Both the position numbers and the translations under genes were made by a program. A model generated the notes under the pieces. It saw nothing but the letters and a program-made list of their open reading frames with translations, was not told the DNA's origin and made no database searches. From Pseudopelobacter sp964542535 (GTDB lineage Bacteria > Desulfobacterota > Desulfuromonadia > Geobacterales > Pseudopelobacteraceae): DNA of 64,000 bases. The stretch spans positions 7,446-71,445 of the forward strand of contig CAZIUE010000019.1 of NCBI GenBank assembly GCA_964542535.1, given 5' to 3'. This document shows, one piece after another, positions 16,595 to 25,516 of this stretch (its first letter is position 1; each line of letters begins with the position of its first letter).

Positions 16595-17901
16595 GGTTCC
16601 CCTGCCCGCGCAACGATACGGTCAGCGATGGCGCGCATGTGCCGTTCCGTAGCGCCGCCGTTCTCTTTCACCATGGCCTGGCCGTTCGCTCCCATTCGGC
16701 GGCGCAGGTCGGCATCTTCCAGCAGCCCGCGACAGGCGGCGGCCAGACCGTCTCCCGACTCCACCCGGACGCCTGCCCCGCATGCCAGGACAAGGGCCGT
16801 GATCTCGCGGAAGTTGGTCGTGTGCGGCCCGAAGAGGCTGGCCACCCCCACCGAGGCCGGCTCCAGCAGGTTGTGCCCCCCGGTGGGGACCAGGCTTCCC
16901 CCCACGAAGGCAAGGTCCGAAAGGGCGTACAGCCCCATCAGCTCACCGATCCGGTCCACCAGCAGCACCTCGCCCCCGGCGAACTGGGGAGATCCCCCCT
17001 CCCCCAGTTCCGTGCGGCAACGGTAGGGGATGCCGCTTCGCTGCAGAAGCGCGGCCACCTCGTTGCAGCGCTCCGGATGGCGCGGAACCAGCACCAGAAA
17101 CAGGTCGGATTTTTCTTTCAGCAGCTCACCGTAGCAGCGGATGATCGGTTCTTCCTCGCCGGCGTGGGTGCTGGCGGCGGTGATCACCGTCAGTTCGAGG
17201 GGAATGGCGTAGTGCTGCCGCAGCTCCTTCCGCTCCTCCGGGGAGATCGTACGTGTGGGGATGTCGTATTTCAGGTTGCCGCTCACCAGCACCCGCTCAG
17301 GGGGGGCACCGATGGCGATGATCCGCTGGGCGTCGTCCGCGCTCTGCATGCAGAGCCGGGAGAAACGGCGCAGGGACTGGTGGAAGAACCAGCTGAAACG
17401 CCGGTATCCCCTGAAGGATCGGTCGGAGATGCGGCCGTTGGCCAGGAGCAGCGGGATGCCGCGTCGATGGGCCTCGGCGGTGAAGTTTGGCCAGATCTCG
17501 GTCTCCATGATGATGACCAGGTCCGGTCGAACCCTGTCCAAAGCGCGCCGTACGCCGGGCAGGAAGTCGAAGGGGAAGTAGATGCAGAGATCGTTCTCAG
17601 GGAATGTGGATGCAAGGGCGCGACCGGTCTCGGTGGTGGCGGACATCACGAGGGCGTGGCCGGGATGACGCCGGCGCAGAGCCTTGAGCAGCGGCCGGGA
17701 GGCCAGGGCTTCGCCCACCGATACGGCGTGCAGCCAGATCACTGGTCGACCGTTGATCCTGGCCAATTCCTTGTGCGGGATACGGCCGAAACGCTGCGCC
17801 AGGGCCGGTGGCCTGCCGCGGCTGATGGAACGGTACAGGTGGTAGCCGAGGACCGGGATGAGCAGCACCAGGGAGAGTATGTTGTAGGTCAGGTAGAACA
17901 T
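16591..17901 (-). CDS. waaA: 3-deoxy-D-manno-octulosonic acid (Kdo) transferase WaaA/KdtA
   Basis: WaaA adds Kdo from CMP-Kdo to lipid IVA at the inner membrane. The 436-residue protein has the N-terminal membrane anchor (LTYNILSLVLLIPVLGYHLY). It also has IWLHAVSVGEALASRPLL, FPFDFLPGVRRALDRVRPDL, METEIWPNF, ASTHAGEEE and GGSLVPTGGHNLLEPA, all family motifs. The Glu in SVGEA is the catalytic base in known WaaA. Whether it adds one or two Kdo units cannot be judged from sequence alone. Confidence 0.95.
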   Translation of the reverse strand: MFYLTYNILSLVLLIPVLGYHLYRSISRGRPPALAQRFGRIPHKELARINGRPVIWLHAVSVGEALASRPLLKALRRRHPGHALVMSATTETGRALASTFPENDLCIYFPFDFLPGVRRALDRVRPDLVIIMETEIWPNFTAEAHRRGIPLLLANGRISDRSFRGYRRFSWFFHQSLRRFSRLCMQSADDAQRIIAIGAPPERVLVSGNLKYDIPTRTISPEERKELRQHYAIPLELTVITAASTHAGEEEPIIRCYGELLKEKSDLFLVLVPRHPERCNEVAALLQRSGIPYRCRTELGEGGSPQFAGGEVLLVDRIGELMGLYALSDLAFVGGSLVPTGGHNLLEPASVGVASLFGPHTTNFREITALVLACGAGVRVESGDGLAAACRGLLEDADLRRRMGANGQAMVKENGGATERHMRAIADRIVARAGEP

Positions 17902-17952
17902 GGGTCTTGTTCGGCAGGTGGATGCTGCCTGCGTTCCCGCTGACGGGCTCTT

Positions 17953-18052
17953 TCTGTAATTCCAAGGCTTATGAAGCTACAGCCGATAAACTCGCCCTTC
18001 GGGCTCAGACAGTATCGGCTGTTGACGCTTCATTTCGCCAGGAATTACGACG
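17953..18052. repeat. Long imperfect inverted repeat between lpxL and waaA
   Basis: Inner arms ATGAAGC-(n)-ACAGCCGATA (17971-17988) and TATCGGCTGT-(n)-GCTTCAT (18013-18033) pair well. An outer pair GTAATTCC (17956-17963) and GGAATTAC (18041-18048) extends the dyad. The top carries a small CCCTTCGGG stem-loop. Together about 100 bp could fold into a cruciform or structured RNA. It is the largest gene-free interval inside the envelope cluster (17902-18145, 244 bp). Confidence 0.65.
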
Positions 18053-18145
18053 AAACAGCCCTGATGCGCGAACCCAGGCAGCCCCCACCTGGCGTGTTGC
18101 GGGTCAATGGTATGGGAGATGTAGCCGCTCCGGAATCGGGAGTTG

Positions 18146-19087
18146 TCACTCCCCCGGAAGAACCGGAACGGGCTCGCCCGGCTCGCCGGCCCGCTTCCAG
18201 CGCCGATGCACCCAGAACCAGTCCTGGGGGTGGGCGCAGACGAAAGCCTCCAGGTAGCGCGCCAGGGCCTGAACGTCCTGACGGATTCCCTCTTCGGAGC
18301 CGTCGCCCCTGGGCAAGAATTCGGGCCAGATGGTGATCACGTGGCGCCCCGCTTCCCGGTGGATGAAGGCCGGCACCAGCGGGACGCCGGTCTTCTGGGC
18401 GATGATGATGGGCGCCTTGCTGGCCCAGGCTCTTCTTCCCAGCACGTCGATCATTACCCCCTCGCTTCTCAGCACCGCCTGGTCGGCCAGAATGCCGATC
18501 ACTCCCCGTTTCCTGATTACAGCGATGATTTGCCTGAGGGACCCCTGTTTGTAGATGACGCTGTTTTTGTAGCCCATGCGCATCTTCTCCACCATGGCGT
18601 TCAGAAAGGGGTTGTTCTGGCGCCGGGCCAGCACGGACATGCTGTCGTCGAAGATGCGGCCGAAGGCCAGGGCCACCAGCTCCCAGTTTCCGCAGTGGCC
18701 GGTGACGAAGATCAGTCCGCGGTTTTTGGCCCGTGCCCGCTCGTAGTGCTCCCGCCCCCGAATTTCTATGGCGTCGATGATGGCGTTCCCCTTGCCGTGA
18801 TAGAGGCGGCAGGTTTCCACCAATGAGATGCCCAGGTGGATGAAGCTCTGCCGGGCAATCTCTTCGGCCGTATCCAGGGAGGACGACCAGTCCGGGTGGC
18901 GCTTCATGAAGGCCAAGGCCTGACGGATGTTGTCCCTGGCGATCCGTCGCCGTCCCGGCAGCAGGCGGTGCATCAGCAGTCCCAGCATTCGCCCGGCCGT
19001 GGCGACGCGGCCGGCGGGAATGGCGGACATGCTCAGGGTGAAGAGGTAGAACACTGCCGCCTGGAGCAGCCAGACGATCCGTTTCAT
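18146..19087 (-). CDS. lpxL: Lipid A acyltransferase (LpxL/HtrB family)
   Basis: A 313-residue late acyltransferase that adds a secondary acyl chain to Kdo2-lipid IVA from acyl-ACP at the inner membrane. An N-terminal membrane anchor (VWLLQAAVFYLFTLSMSAI) precedes the catalytic H-x4-E motif in TGHCGNWEL. Further family segments are NPFLNAMVEKMRMGYKNSVI, GVIGILADQA and DWFWVHRRWK. It overlaps the msbA stop by 4 nt. Chain length and position (lauroyl versus myristoyl) are not predictable here; only one such gene is in the window. Confidence 0.92.
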   Translation of the reverse strand: MKRIVWLLQAAVFYLFTLSMSAIPAGRVATAGRMLGLLMHRLLPGRRRIARDNIRQALAFMKRHPDWSSSLDTAEEIARQSFIHLGISLVETCRLYHGKGNAIIDAIEIRGREHYERARAKNRGLIFVTGHCGNWELVALAFGRIFDDSMSVLARRQNNPFLNAMVEKMRMGYKNSVIYKQGSLRQIIAVIRKRGVIGILADQAVLRSEGVMIDVLGRRAWASKAPIIIAQKTGVPLVPAFIHREAGRHVITIWPEFLPRGDGSEEGIRQDVQALARYLEAFVCAHPQDWFWVHRRWKRAGEPGEPVPVLPGE

Positions 19088-20832
19088 GGCTGGTGGTTTT
19101 CCGTCCCGCCGGCGTCGCAGAACTGCAGCGCGTGCAGACGGCTGTACAGCCCACCCGCGGCCAGCATGGTTTCGTGGGTGCCCTGCTCCACGATGCGCCC
19201 CTGGTCCAGGACGACGATGGCGTCGGCGTGCTGGACCGTAGAGAGGCGGTGGGCCACCACGAAGGTGGTGCGGTTCTGCATCAGGTTGTCCAGGGCCTGC
19301 TGCACCATCTGTTCGCTCTCCGTGTCCAGGGCGCTTGTGGCCTCGTCCAGGATCAGGATCGGCGCGTTCTTGAGCAGAGCCCGTGCGATGCAGAGACGCT
19401 GGCGCTGGCCCCCGGAGAGCCTGACTCCCCGGTCGCCGATGCCGGTGTCGTACCCCTGGGGGAGCTGCATGATGAAGTCATGGGCATAGGCGGTCCGGGC
19501 AGCCTCCATCACCTCGTCCAGCGTGGCGTCCGGTTTGCCGTAGCGGATGTTGTTGGCGATGCTTTCGTGGAACAGGGTTGTCTCCTGGTCCACCAGGGCG
19601 ATCTGCGCCACCAGGGAGTCCAGGGTCAGGTCGCGGATGTCGTGCCCGTCAATGGAGATGATGCCGCTCTCCACGTCGTAGAAGCGGGGGAGCAGGGAGA
19701 CCAGGGTGGACTTGCCGCTCCCCGACGGTCCCACCAGTGCCACCATGCTGTTGGGGCGCACCTCCAGGGAAACGTCCCGCAGGATCGGTTCAGCGCCGTA
19801 GCTGAAGCAGACATCGCGGAATTCCACCAGGCCGGTGGAGCGGCCCAGGGCAACGGCACCGGGCCGTTCCTGTACCCGACGCGGCTCGTCCAGGAGGGCG
19901 AAGACCCGCTCGGCCGCGCCGGCGGAGCGTTGCAGGGCGTTGTAGGCGTTCTGCAGCTTCTTGATGGGGTTGAACACCATTACCATTGCGGCGATGAAAG
20001 AGAAGAACTCCGATGCGGTCATGCGGCCGGACATGACCTGGCTGCCGCCGAAGTAGACCACCGCGGCGATGCCGAAGGAGATGATGGTCTCCGATACCGG
20101 CATGGACATGGCATCGTACTTGATGAACTTCCGGTACTGGGTGAAGTAGTCGCGGTTGCCGGAGCGGAAGCGCTCGATGGCACTCTCCTCCAGGCCGAAG
20201 GCCTTGATGACCTTGATGCCGGAGAAGGACTCCTGCAAAATGGCGGTCAGCCCCCCCATGACGTCCAGGCTCCTGCCCGAGGCGCGTTTGATCTTCTTGC
20301 CGATGAGCTGGGCCGGGTAGGCGGTCAGGGGAATCACCACGAAGCTGAAGATGGCCAGCTGCCAGTTGCGGTAGAAAATAACACCCAGCAGGGAGCAGGC
20401 AGAGAGGATCTCCCGGAACAGGCCGCAGACCACGTTGGCCATGCCGTTCTGCATGGTGCTGATGTCGTTGGTGGCGTGGGACATGAGCTCGCCGGTGGTG
20501 CGGCGGGTGAAGAAGGCCATGTCCATGCGGACGGTGGCGGCGTAGACCTGGTTGCGGATGTCCTGGATTGCCTTCTGGCCGGCCAGCTGGATGGTGGAGT
20601 CGTAGGTAAAGCGGGCCAGGCCGCGGATGGCGAACAGGGCCACGATCCCCAGGGGGACCAGCAGGAAGATGTCGGTCTCCCTGCCGGCGAAGATCTTCTT
20701 CAGTACCGGCTCCACCAGGTAGGCGAAGGCGCCGTCCATGCCCCCCACGATGGCGGAGCAGAGGGCGGAAACTACCAGTAGCTTCCAGTAGGGTTTGAAA
20801 TAGGAGATGGTGCGGGTCAGGGTCGGGTTCAT
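19084..20832 (-). CDS. msbA: Lipid A flippase MsbA (ABC exporter)
   Basis: MsbA flips lipid A core across the inner membrane using ATP. The 582-residue half-transporter has an N-terminal six-helix membrane domain and a C-terminal nucleotide-binding domain with Walker A GPSGSGKST, signature LSGGQRQR, Walker B ILILDEATSALD and the H-loop VVAHRLSTV. The start is ATG 20832 (MNPTLTRTISYFKPYWK); the frame continues upstream through lpxB but without support. The ATG overlaps the lpxB stop by 4 nt. Position between lpxB and lpxL supports MsbA over a generic exporter. Confidence 0.93.
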   Translation of the reverse strand: MNPTLTRTISYFKPYWKLLVVSALCSAIVGGMDGAFAYLVEPVLKKIFAGRETDIFLLVPLGIVALFAIRGLARFTYDSTIQLAGQKAIQDIRNQVYAATVRMDMAFFTRRTTGELMSHATNDISTMQNGMANVVCGLFREILSACSLLGVIFYRNWQLAIFSFVVIPLTAYPAQLIGKKIKRASGRSLDVMGGLTAILQESFSGIKVIKAFGLEESAIERFRSGNRDYFTQYRKFIKYDAMSMPVSETIISFGIAAVVYFGGSQVMSGRMTASEFFSFIAAMVMVFNPIKKLQNAYNALQRSAGAAERVFALLDEPRRVQERPGAVALGRSTGLVEFRDVCFSYGAEPILRDVSLEVRPNSMVALVGPSGSGKSTLVSLLPRFYDVESGIISIDGHDIRDLTLDSLVAQIALVDQETTLFHESIANNIRYGKPDATLDEVMEAARTAYAHDFIMQLPQGYDTGIGDRGVRLSGGQRQRLCIARALLKNAPILILDEATSALDTESEQMVQQALDNLMQNRTTFVVAHRLSTVQHADAIVVLDQGRIVEQGTHETMLAAGGLYSRLHALQFCDAGGTENHQP

Positions 20833-21971
20833 GGTTGTTCCACCATTTCCAGGATCAGGCGGGCCAGGTTGCGGGCCGCGCCACCCCCACCGAGGCGGGA
20901 GCGCACCGTTGCCAGACCGGCCCTGATGGCGTCGCCATGGGCGCGGTCCGTCAGAATCGCTCCGATCTCGGTCGCGATCCCCTCGGCGGAGGCGTCGTCC
21001 TGGATCAGTTCTTTTACCACCCGCCCACCGGCCACGATGTTGCACAGGGCGATGTGGTCAACTTTTACCAGGCGTTTGGCCAGCTGGAAGGTCAGGGGGG
21101 AAAGCTTGTAGATCACCACCAGAGGGGTGCCCACCAGGGCGATCTCCAGGGTGACGGTTCCGGATACGGAGATGATGGCGTCGCAGGCGCGGATCAGGTC
21201 GTGGATGCGCTCGCGGGTGACGGTGACGGGCAGCTTCGCGTTATCGAGGTGGGGGGCGATATCCTCGTGTTCCAGGGTAGAAGCGAGCGGCAGCACCAGC
21301 TGAAGATCGGGGAAGCGTTGTTTCAGGAGCGCGGCCGCCTGGAGGATCACCGGCAGCAATCGGTGCACTTCGCTGCGCCGGCTGCCGGGAAACAGTCCCA
21401 GTATCCCGCGGGAGGGGTCCAGGCCGAAGCTGGCCGCCGCGTCGGCACGCTCCCTGTCCACCTTCACCAGGTCGTACAGGGGGTGGCCGACGAAGGATGC
21501 CGCGACGCCCGCGTCGTGGTAGAAGGGGAGTTCGAAGGGGAAAATCACCGCCATGTGGTCCACAAGCCGGGCGATCTTCTTAACCCTTCCCCGGCGCCAG
21601 GCCCAGATCTGGGGGCTGATGTAGTAGAGCACCCTGACCCCTGCCCGGCGGGCAACCCTGGCAAGGCGCAGGTTGAAGCCGGGGTAGTCGATCAGGACCA
21701 GCAGGTCGGGAGGATTTTCCAGCAGGATCTTCTTCAGCCTGAGGAAGGCCCGGGCGATGACATCGAAGTGGCGCAGCACCTCCACCAGCCCCACCACGGC
21801 CATATCGGCCGAGTCCACCAGGGTCTCGACACCGGCCTCGCGCATGCGTTGGCCGCCGATGCCCAGGAAGCGCACCTCCGGGGCGAGCCGGGCGGTCTCC
21901 TCTGCCAGCTGCGCGCCGTAGATGTCGCCGGATGCCTCCCCCGCGACAATCATGACGCGTCGTTCAGCCAT
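20829..21971 (-). CDS. lpxB: Lipid-A-disaccharide synthase LpxB
   Basis: LpxB joins UDP-diacyl-glucosamine and lipid X to form the lipid A disaccharide; it is a GT19 GT-B enzyme at the inner membrane. The 380-residue protein opens with VMIVAGEASGDIYGAQLAEE and contains FLGIGGQRM, YYISPQIWAWRRGRVKKI, FPFELPFY, LFPGSRRSEV and SGTVTLEIALVGTPLVVIYK, all diagnostic. It lies directly downstream of gnnB, so in this organism the sugar joined is probably a diamino sugar. Confidence 0.96.
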   Translation of the reverse strand: MAERRVMIVAGEASGDIYGAQLAEETARLAPEVRFLGIGGQRMREAGVETLVDSADMAVVGLVEVLRHFDVIARAFLRLKKILLENPPDLLVLIDYPGFNLRLARVARRAGVRVLYYISPQIWAWRRGRVKKIARLVDHMAVIFPFELPFYHDAGVAASFVGHPLYDLVKVDRERADAAASFGLDPSRGILGLFPGSRRSEVHRLLPVILQAAALLKQRFPDLQLVLPLASTLEHEDIAPHLDNAKLPVTVTRERIHDLIRACDAIISVSGTVTLEIALVGTPLVVIYKLSPLTFQLAKRLVKVDHIALCNIVAGGRVVKELIQDDASAEGIATEIGAILTDRAHGDAIRAGLATVRSRLGGGGAARNLARLILEMVEQP

Positions 21972-21977
21972 GGGAGC

Positions 21978-23075
21978 TCAGCTCTCCACCAGCGCCCGGG
22001 AGATGGTCTCCGCCACCAGCTGGATGGATTCCTCCGGCATCTCGGGGTAGATCGGCAGGGAGAGGCAGCGGCCGGTCACATGCTCGGCCACCGGCAGGAT
22101 CGACTCGCTGTACTCCTGGGCAAACACCGCCTGACGGTGGAGCGGTATCGGATAGTAGATCGCCGAGGCGATGCCTGCCTGACCGAGCCTCTCCATGAGC
22201 AGCTCGCGGTGATTGGTCAGTACCGTGTACTGGTGGTAGACGTGCAGGCCGTTACCGTCGATCAGCGGTGTCTGGACCATGTCCCACAGCAGCTCGTTGT
22301 ACCTGGCTGCCACTCTGCGGCGCCCCTCGTTGAATTCGTCGATGTGTTTCAGCTTGACCCGCAGGATCGCCGCCTGGATCTCGTCCAGTCGGCTGTTGAA
22401 GCCGATCAGGTCGTGATGGTAGCGTTGCCGGCTGCCGTGGTTGCGCAGCATCCGCAGCCGGTCGGCCATGTCATCCGACCGGCAGACCACCAGCCCTCCG
22501 TCGCCGTAACACCCCAGGTTCTTGCTGGGGAAGAAGCTGTAGCAGCCGGCCGCGCCGTAGGTGCCGGTCTTTCTGCCATCCACCGGGGCGCCGAAGGATT
22601 GGGCGCAGTCCTCGATCAGCACCAGGCCGTGGCGGTCGCAGATCCGGTTGATCGCCTTCAGGTCAGCCGGCTGGCCGAAGAGGTGTACCGGGATCACCCC
22701 CCTGGTGCGGGGGGTGATGGCCCGCTCGATCAGCTCCGGGGCGATGTTGAAGGTACGTGAGTCGATGTCCACGAACACCGGCGTGGCTCCCACATAGCGG
22801 ATCGCCTCGGCGGTGGCGATGAAGGTGAAGGTGGAGGTGATCACCTCGTCACCCGGCCCGATGCCGGCGGCAAGGAGCGCCAGGTGCAGGGCGTCGGTGC
22901 CGGAGGCGACGGCCACGGCGTGGTCGGTGCCCAGATACCGGGCAGCCTCCTCTTCGAAGGCGGTTACCTGGGGCCCCAGGATGAACTGGCTGCTTTCCAG
23001 GGTCTCCATGACGGCCCGGTCGATCTCGTCTTTCAGGTTGTGGTACTGGGTGTTCAAATCCACCATGGGGATCAT
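21978..23075 (-). CDS. gnnB: DegT/DnrJ/EryC1 aminotransferase, probable GnnB
   Basis: A 365-residue PLP aminotransferase of the sugar (DegT) type. The PLP lysine is in SFFPSKNLGCYGDGG, with ASGTDALHLALLAAGIGPGDEV and VLIEDCAQSFGA upstream. Its gene lies between lpxA and lpxB, overlaps the adjacent Gfo/Idh oxidoreductase by 4 nt, and so matches the gnnA-gnnB arrangement described in Acidithiobacillus ferrooxidans. There GnnB transaminates UDP-3-keto-GlcNAc with glutamate to give UDP-GlcNAc3N. Function by context is strong; a role in another amino sugar cannot be excluded from sequence alone. Confidence 0.82.
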   Translation of the reverse strand: MIPMVDLNTQYHNLKDEIDRAVMETLESSQFILGPQVTAFEEEAARYLGTDHAVAVASGTDALHLALLAAGIGPGDEVITSTFTFIATAEAIRYVGATPVFVDIDSRTFNIAPELIERAITPRTRGVIPVHLFGQPADLKAINRICDRHGLVLIEDCAQSFGAPVDGRKTGTYGAAGCYSFFPSKNLGCYGDGGLVVCRSDDMADRLRMLRNHGSRQRYHHDLIGFNSRLDEIQAAILRVKLKHIDEFNEGRRRVAARYNELLWDMVQTPLIDGNGLHVYHQYTVLTNHRELLMERLGQAGIASAIYYPIPLHRQAVFAQEYSESILPVAEHVTGRCLSLPIYPEMPEESIQLVAETISRALVES

Positions 23076-24043
23076 GAAGGTCTCCTGCCGAGGCTGTTGT
23101 TGATGGTCAGAGCCGTGGAGAGGGCCATGCGGCCGTCCAGGCCGCTCACTTCCGGCTGCGTGCCGCTCCTGATGGCGTCGATGAAGGACTCGATCTCCCG
23201 CAGCAGCGGATCGGCCTGCCCAAGTTCGCGCTCGTCGACCCTGACGTTGGGGATGCCGGGGAACAGCTCGCCGCTCCCCTTTCTGGCCACCAGCACCTTG
23301 CGGTTCTGGAAGTCCAGGGTGATGTAGGCGTCCCGCTGGAAGATGCGCATCTTGCGCTCGCTCTTCAGGCTGATGCGGCTGGCGGTGACGTTGGCCACGC
23401 AGCCGTTCTCGAAGAGGATGCGGGCATTGGCGATGTCCTCCTCGCCGGTGAACACCGGAGCGCCGATGGCGTCCACCCGCTCGACCCGGGAGCGCACGAT
23501 ATGCTGGATGATTTCAATGTCGTGGATCATGAGGTCCAGCACCACGTTGACATCGGTGCCCCGCGGCTTGAAGGGGGCGATGCGCACCGATTCCACGAAC
23601 AGCGGCTCGCGCAGGACACCATCGATGGCCATGAGTACCGGGTTGAAGCGCTCCAGGTGGCCGACCTGGAAGACCAGCTTCCGGGCGGCGGCCAGGGAGA
23701 TCAGGTCATCCGCCTCCTCGATGGTGACCGTGATCGGTTTCTCGATCAGCACGTGCACGCCGGCCGCCAGGAAATCCCGGGCAACGGCGTGATGGAACTG
23801 GGTGGGTACGGCCACGCTGACCGCATCCACCCGGCCGATCAGCTCGCGGTGATCAGCGTAGGGGGTTGTGGCGAGGGTGCCGGCGATCTGCTCCGCGCGC
23901 TTCCGGTCGCTGTCCGCCACCCCCACCAGCTCCACATGGGGGAGAGCCGCGTATTTCTGGGCATGGAAGGCGCCCAGGTACCCCACGCCGATCACGGCCA
24001 CCCTGAGGAGGGGCGTCGTCCCTGTGTCGGGCAGCGTGCTCAT
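23072..24043 (-). CDS. gnnA: Gfo/Idh/MocA oxidoreductase, probable UDP-GlcNAc 3-dehydrogenase GnnA
   Basis: A 323-residue NAD(P)-dependent sugar oxidoreductase. The Rossmann motif is VAVIGVGYLGAFHAQKYA, followed by the family motif VLIEKPITVTIEEA (EKP), GHLERFNPV and DLMIHDIEII. Overlaps of 4 nt on both sides (with lpxA and gnnB) place it inside the lipid A operon. In A. ferrooxidans the equivalent GnnA oxidises the 3-OH of UDP-GlcNAc before GnnB adds an amino group. The assignment rests on fold and gene order; substrate is inferred. Confidence 0.82.
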   Translation of the reverse strand: MSTLPDTGTTPLLRVAVIGVGYLGAFHAQKYAALPHVELVGVADSDRKRAEQIAGTLATTPYADHRELIGRVDAVSVAVPTQFHHAVARDFLAAGVHVLIEKPITVTIEEADDLISLAAARKLVFQVGHLERFNPVLMAIDGVLREPLFVESVRIAPFKPRGTDVNVVLDLMIHDIEIIQHIVRSRVERVDAIGAPVFTGEEDIANARILFENGCVANVTASRISLKSERKMRIFQRDAYITLDFQNRKVLVARKGSGELFPGIPNVRVDERELGQADPLLREIESFIDAIRSGTQPEVSGLDGRMALSTALTINNSLGRRPS

Positions 24044-24819
24044 CCCCGGCAGATGCCCCGCTGGGAGCGCTCGATGAAGGAGAGCATATACTCCACCTCG
24101 GGGCAGTCGGTGATCTCGCTCCTGAGGCGGCTGATGGCCTCGGGAAGTTTCAGGTCGGCCATGAAGAGGGTCTTGTAGGCGCTTTTCATCTTCTTGACGG
24201 TCTCGTCGGAGAAGCCGCGCCGCTTCAGGCCGATCAGGTTCAGGCCGCGCAGCTTGGCGTCCCGCTTGCCGGATGTGGCGATGCAGTAGGGGACGATGTC
24301 CAGGCCGACCATGGTGCCGCCGCCGATCATGGCATAGGCTCCGATGGTGGAGAACTGGTGCACCGCCACCAGGCCGCCCAGGATCACGTTGTCCTCCACG
24401 GTCACGTGGCCGGCCAGGGTAGCCACGTTGGCCATGACCACGCCGTTGCCGATACGGCAGTCATGGGCCACGTGGGAGTAGGCCATGAGCAGGTTGTTGC
24501 TGCCGACCACGGTCTCACCTGTTCCGGTGACCGTGCCGCGGTGAATGGTGGCGAATTCGCGGATGATGTTTCCGTCGCCGATGCGGGTCCAGGTCTCCTC
24601 GCCGCGGTACTTCAGGTCCTGGGGCGCCGCGCCCACAGAGCTCTGGTGGTAGATCTGGTTCTGTTCGCCGATGGTGGTGAAGTCGCCGATCACGGCATGG
24701 GGCCCGATAGTCGTACCGCTGCCGATGGTGACCTTCTTGCCGATAATGGCGTAGGGGCCGACTTCCACGTCCGTTGCCAGTTGTGCGCTCCGGTCGATGA
24801 CCGCGCTGGGATGTATCAT
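24040..24819 (-). CDS. lpxA: UDP-N-acetylglucosamine acyltransferase LpxA
   Basis: LpxA transfers a 3-hydroxyacyl chain from ACP to the sugar nucleotide, the first step of lipid A synthesis. The 259-residue protein is a left-handed beta-helix made of hexapeptide repeats, with a helical C-terminus (GLKRRGFSDETVKKMKSAY). The catalytic histidine is about residue 119 in YSHVAHDCRIG. VHQFSTIGAYAMIGGG keeps the Gly that in E. coli LpxA (G173) sets a C14-length pocket. The start ATG 24819 has GGAGAGG upstream. With gnnA/gnnB next door its natural substrate may be UDP-GlcNAc3N. Confidence 0.95.
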   Translation of the reverse strand: MIHPSAVIDRSAQLATDVEVGPYAIIGKKVTIGSGTTIGPHAVIGDFTTIGEQNQIYHQSSVGAAPQDLKYRGEETWTRIGDGNIIREFATIHRGTVTGTGETVVGSNNLLMAYSHVAHDCRIGNGVVMANVATLAGHVTVEDNVILGGLVAVHQFSTIGAYAMIGGGTMVGLDIVPYCIATSGKRDAKLRGLNLIGLKRRGFSDETVKKMKSAYKTLFMADLKLPEAISRLRSEITDCPEVEYMLSFIERSQRGICRG

Positions 24820-24910
24820 GGGAACCTCTCCGGGATGAAGCGTAAGAGTGAGTCGGGGGAGGCGGGGGAACGGCCGGCCTGGACCGCCGCTCCCCCGGGT
24901 GGCGGGTGGA

Positions 24911-25354
24911 TCAGCTGGCCGCGTCGGCGAAGGTGGCCTTGAGGGCTGCTTCGGTGACCAGGGCACCGTCCACGAAGACCTTGCCGTTGACGCCCCAGAT
25001 GCCGCGCCGGTTCATGGTCGTTTCCACCTCGATGCGCAACTGGTCGCCGGGGAAGACCGGCTTGCGGAACTTGGCGCTGTCGATGGACATGAAGTAGCTG
25101 ACCTTCTTCTTGGTGCTGTCGTCCGATGCCAGATAGGCCATGATACCGGCCACCTGGGCCATGGCCTCCACGATCAGCACGCCCGGCATGACCGGGTGGC
25201 CGGGGAAATGCCCCTGGAAGAACGGCTCGTTGATGGTGACGTTTTTCAGTCCCACGCAACGCTTGCCCGGTTCCACCTCGATGATGCGGTCCACCATGAG
25301 AAACGGGAAACGGTGCGGCAGAATCTTCATGATTTCGTTGACATCCAGTACCAT
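24911..25354 (-). CDS. fabZ: 3-hydroxyacyl-ACP dehydratase FabZ
   Basis: FabZ dehydrates 3-hydroxyacyl-ACP in fatty-acid elongation and competes with LpxA and LpxD for the same substrate pool. The 147-residue hot-dog-fold protein has the start LDVNEIMKILPHRFPFLMVD, the catalytic His in QGHFPGHPVMPGVLIVEAMA (with the downstream Glu), and the FRKPVFPGDQL motif. ATG 25354 is preceded by AAGGGGG; the frame continues 21 codons upstream without family resemblance. It sits between lpxD and lpxA, the usual order. Confidence 0.95.
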   Translation of the reverse strand: MVLDVNEIMKILPHRFPFLMVDRIIEVEPGKRCVGLKNVTINEPFFQGHFPGHPVMPGVLIVEAMAQVAGIMAYLASDDSTKKKVSYFMSIDSAKFRKPVFPGDQLRIEVETTMNRRGIWGVNGKVFVDGALVTEAALKATFADAAS

Positions 25355-25389
25355 GGGTATACCCCCTTCGTTGTTCGTACGCTGTGGTT

Positions 25390-25505
25390 GTGTCTCACGA
25401 TGGTTGACACGGAGCACACGGAGTTCTTTAAAGAGCTGTGCGTGAAAACCAGCGACCTGGTTTCTGGCGTGATTCCCCGCTTGTTCCGTGACCTCCGTGG
25501 CTCGC
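25390..25505. repeat. Degenerate CACGGAG repeat between lpxD and fabZ
   Basis: Segments GACACGGAGCACACGGAG (from about 25406) and CCGTGACCTCCGTGGC (to about 25503) are loosely complementary, and they resemble the pair at 9090-9205. The element is within the lpx operon, in the 162-nt gap ahead of fabZ, and has no coding signal. Confidence 0.4.
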
Positions 25506-25516
25506 TGCTTTTCTGC

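Noticed and set aside
17971..18336. 121-codon plus-strand frame covering the LPS-cluster inverted repeat
   Set aside because: It translates a palindromic repeat and the antisense of lpxL; no support as a gene.
20835..22760. 641-codon plus-strand frame opposite lpxB and gnnB
   Set aside because: Low-complexity shadow of two well-supported minus-strand genes.
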